Assembly (NCBI GenBank): GCA_026706845.1
Contig: JAPOXY010000141.1
Location: 1 to 53,090, forward strand
DNA length: 53,090 nt
Direction of reading: 5' to 3'
From: Gemmatimonadota bacterium
GTDB taxonomy: Bacteria; Latescibacterota; UBA2968
The number at the start of each line of letters is the position of its first letter. The stretch's first letter is position 1. Below are positions 50,991-53,090 of the stretch, piece by piece. Made by a program: the position numbers and the translations under genes. The notes beneath the pieces were generated by a model. It was not told the origin of the DNA. It did no database searches and saw only the letters and a program-made list of their open reading frames with translations.

Positions 50991-53090
50991 ATGCCAAAGA
51001 TGAGGGATGCTATTAGACAGGTACAGAAATGCGTCTTGACAACGCGCTGGATATGGCTATTTGCCGTTCTTTTGCTGGCTGCTCAGGTGCAGGCAAAGGT
51101 GATTCAGGGCACTGTGACCGATGCGTCAACAGGAGAGCCGCTTCCCGCTGCGACGGTGCATGTTCTGGGGGCTTATGATGGCACGATTTCGAATACCGAG
51201 GGCAAGTATGTGCTGTCTTTGCGCTCTCTTCCCGCGGTGGTGGAGGTGCGTTATATAGGCTATCGATCGCAGCAGCACCAGGTGACGGAGGACGCAGCCG
51301 ATGTGCGCGATTTTGCTCTGGAGCCAGTGCCGATTGAGTTGGAGACGCTCGTGGTGAGAGCTGAGGATATGGGTCCCAATATTATGCGTAAGGTTATCGC
51401 GCAGAAGCAAACGTGGTGGGATAGTCTGGAGACGTTTCGCGTTGAGGCTTATTCGCGGTTTGTTTTATACAAGGATACTGAGATTGTCGCGATTGTCGAG
51501 AGCTTATCCGATGGTTTTTGGGATCAAAAAAAAGGGTGGCGAGAGGTCGTTAAGGACAAACGCGAGACAGAGAATTTGGATTTGGGGATTGCACTGCCCG
51601 CGGCTGCGGGTGTGAATTTGTACGATGATGAGACGAAAATCTTCGGTCATAATTTGATTGGCGTTACGCATCCCGATGCATTGGAGCACTATGATTTTGT
51701 GCTCGTAGGCCGTCGCAAAATGGATGATCGCATTATTTACGATATTGATGTGAAACCCAAACACAGCCTCAAGACGGCTTTTAATGGTCGCGTGGCTGTG
51801 CTTGATAGTGTGTACGCGCTCGTGGAGGTGGAACTGACGCCAAATCGGGCGTTTTTGTTTCCACCGCCTATTCGCGAATTGAATATTACTATGCGCCAAC
51901 AGTTTAGCAATTTCGGTGGTGATTACTATTTGCCGGTGGGCTATCAGTCGGATATAAATATTAAAGTTGGAATGGTTGGTTTAAAATTTCCGCCTTTTGA
52001 GAGACAGCGCATTTCTCGTTTGACGGGGTATGAGGTGAATGTCGCGTTGCCCGATTCGCTTTATGATCAGGATCGCATCGTAGTGGTTGATTCTATGCGT
52101 GTCGAGCAGGATAGTTTACTCGTTCAAACAGGACTCGCCGTGCCGTTGGATGATATTGAGCAAGAGGCTTATGCGCGCATTGACAGCACGATGACGCTGG
52201 ATAAAGCGTATGAGCCAAAGGGGTTTTTGGCGCGTTTTGTGAAGGAGGATGAGGAAAAGAAGAATGAGGAGGATGGTAAGAAGGGACGCAAATTGCCGTT
52301 TCGATTCAAATCCGAGGTGTGGTTCAATCGCGTGGATGGCGGGCATCTGGGTTCAAAAATTTCTTCGAGGTCGAGTCGAAGCCGAGCGGCTTTTGCAGGT
52401 GGAGGTGCGTATAATTTCGGCTTGAAACGGTGGTCTTTGAATGGCAAGGCAACGGTGCGCTGGGGAGCGGACAAAAAGGGATTTGTTTCGCTTGAGGGAT
52501 TTCGCGGGACAGATACGCGCTATCGGTCGAGATTATATAGCCGGTTTAAGGCCAGTTTTCAGCAAATTGATGGTTTAGAGGATTATTTTGATTTTTTCTG
52601 GCGCGAGGGTGTAAGAGGAACGGCGGGCTATCGGTTTGGTCGTCCGCGAAGGGCGGGTGTGCGGTTGAGCGGTGGGATTCATGTTGCGCAACACAGTTCG
52701 GTGGAGAAGACGACGGATTGGCATTTGAGTGGGGATATTGATGTGCAACGGCCAAATCCAGGCATTGATCCGGGCAATTTGCGTTCTGTATTTTTGCACG
52801 CGGATATCGAGGGTAGAAATTCGGGGCTTGCACTTATTTTTGGACAAAGAAAAATTACGCTGGAGGTTGAACACAGTCGGCCGGAATTCGGTAGTGATTT
52901 TGATTTTACACAGGTTCGGATGCTGTTGGATTGGCGTATCGAGACGCTGTTTAAGCGGCGTTTGTTGCCCAATGTGCTCGATGTGCGCGTTGTCGGTAGC
53001 GCGTTTACGGGGACACTGCCCAGGCAGCGTTTTGAGGTGTTGGATTTAGGGGTGCTATTGAGCAGGGTTTCGATATTCGGGGGATTTCGA
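50991..53090 (+). CDS. Carboxypeptidase-regulatory-like / DUF5686 family outer-membrane protein (3' end outside the window)
   Basis: At least 700 residues; the frame is open to the right edge. The ATG at 50991 is used, though ATGs at 51000 and 50961 are in frame and none has a good ribosome site. Signal peptide: a hydrophobic segment (WIWLFAVLLLAAQVQA) ends near residue 36. Then comes a CarboxypepD_reg-like domain (about 37-115: IQGTVTDASTGEPLPAATVH, ISNTEGKYVLSL, VEVRYIGYRSQ) as in TonB-linked proteins, and a long DUF5686-like region (IMRKVIAQKQTWWDSLETFR, VEAYSRFVLYK). The last part has alternating aromatic strands suggesting a beta-barrel. A charged stretch KEDEEKKNEEDGKKGRK lies near residue 420. 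Probably an outer-membrane protein of unknown function. Confidence 0.85.
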   Translation, partial: MPKMRDAIRQVQKCVLTTRWIWLFAVLLLAAQVQAKVIQGTVTDASTGEPLPAATVHVLGAYDGTISNTEGKYVLSLRSLPAVVEVRYIGYRSQQHQVTEDAADVRDFALEPVPIELETLVVRAEDMGPNIMRKVIAQKQTWWDSLETFRVEAYSRFVLYKDTEIVAIVESLSDGFWDQKKGWREVVKDKRETENLDLGIALPAAAGVNLYDDETKIFGHNLIGVTHPDALEHYDFVLVGRRKMDDRIIYDIDVKPKHSLKTAFNGRVAVLDSVYALVEVELTPNRAFLFPPPIRELNITMRQQFSNFGGDYYLPVGYQSDINIKVGMVGLKFPPFERQRISRLTGYEVNVALPDSLYDQDRIVVVDSMRVEQDSLLVQTGLAVPLDDIEQEAYARIDSTMTLDKAYEPKGFLARFVKEDEEKKNEEDGKKGRKLPFRFKSEVWFNRVDGGHLGSKISSRSSRSRAAFAGGGAYNFGLKRWSLNGKATVRWGADKKGFVSLEGFRGTDTRYRSRLYSRFKASFQQIDGLEDYFDFFWREGVRGTAGYRFGRPRRAGVRLSGGIHVAQHSSVEKTTDWHLSGDIDVQRPNPGIDPGNLRSVFLHADIEGRNSGLALIFGQRKITLEVEHSRPEFGSDFDFTQVRMLLDWRIETLFKRRLLPNVLDVRVVGSAFTGTLPRQRFEVLDLGVLLSRVSIFGGFR

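Noticed and set aside
1-53090. tRNA, rRNA, riboswitch, prophage or insertion sequence
   Set aside because: No cloverleaf with a T-loop, no rRNA-like stretch, and no transposase, integrase or phage structural gene was recognised by reading; a covariance-model scan was not possible here.

Overview
The window looks like chromosomal DNA of a Gram-negative, environmental (probably marine or particle-associated) bacterium. It encodes an RND exporter, lipoproteins, outer-membrane-linked proteins, three formylglycine-type sulfatases, Gfo/Idh/MocA oxidoreductases, a sugar isomerase, an oligogalacturonate-lyase-like propeller, PhyH dioxygenase and a cohesin/dockerin protein. This mix recalls uncultured polysaccharide degraders such as Latescibacterota or Poribacteria. 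That placement is inference from gene content; no rRNA or tRNA gene was seen.

Layout. 1-2.7 kb (minus): a sulfotransferase cut by the window edge, behind a gene fusing a GPP34 (GOLPH3/Vps74-like) domain to a cytochrome P450. 2.9-3.1 kb: a decayed plus-strand gene tail and a terminator. 3.1-7.5 kb (minus): PhyH dioxygenase behind two exported TldD/TldE-like proteins, one with and one without the metal site. 7.6-9.5 kb (minus): a Gfo/Idh oxidoreductase and a methyltransferase whose first codons are a copied piece of the oxidoreductase start. 9.6-13.6 kb (minus): CBS protein, KorA and KorB-CBS (2-oxoacid:ferredoxin oxidoreductase) from one sigma70-like promoter. 13.7-18.3 kb (plus): FIST sensor and an RND transporter. 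18.4-27.4 kb (minus): a propeller lipoprotein and two FtsX-type permeases behind a well-formed sigma54 promoter with two upstream activator-like sites, then two sulfatases. 27.7-31.7 kb (minus): sugar-catabolism-like operon (Gfo/Idh, isomerase, tandem DUF5069-like protein, lyase-like propeller). 31.8-35.4 kb (plus): PolX, DksA-like factor, glutamate dehydrogenase. 35.5-37.6 kb (minus): HpcH/HpaI aldolase and a third sulfatase. 37.6-42.7 kb (minus): Hen1-Pnkp RNA-repair operon, closely followed by a secreted cohesin/dockerin protein. 43-50 kb (plus): small membrane protein, solute-binding protein, S41 peptidase, and an ABC-2 cluster (three paralogous permeases, GntR regulator, ATPase). 50-53 kb: NYN-domain protein (minus) and a DUF5686/carboxypeptidase-regulatory-like protein (plus) cut by the right edge.

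Five copies of a CGTCAT-stem-loop-stem-TCCAG palindromic repeat lie between 42.75 and 48.43 kb, between genes; I noticed none elsewhere in the window. The points most worth following up are the GPP34-P450 fusion, the sigma54 propeller/FtsX operon, the N-terminal capture between neighbouring genes, the exported TldD/TldE-like pair, and the repeat-flanked RNA-repair and three-permease regions.
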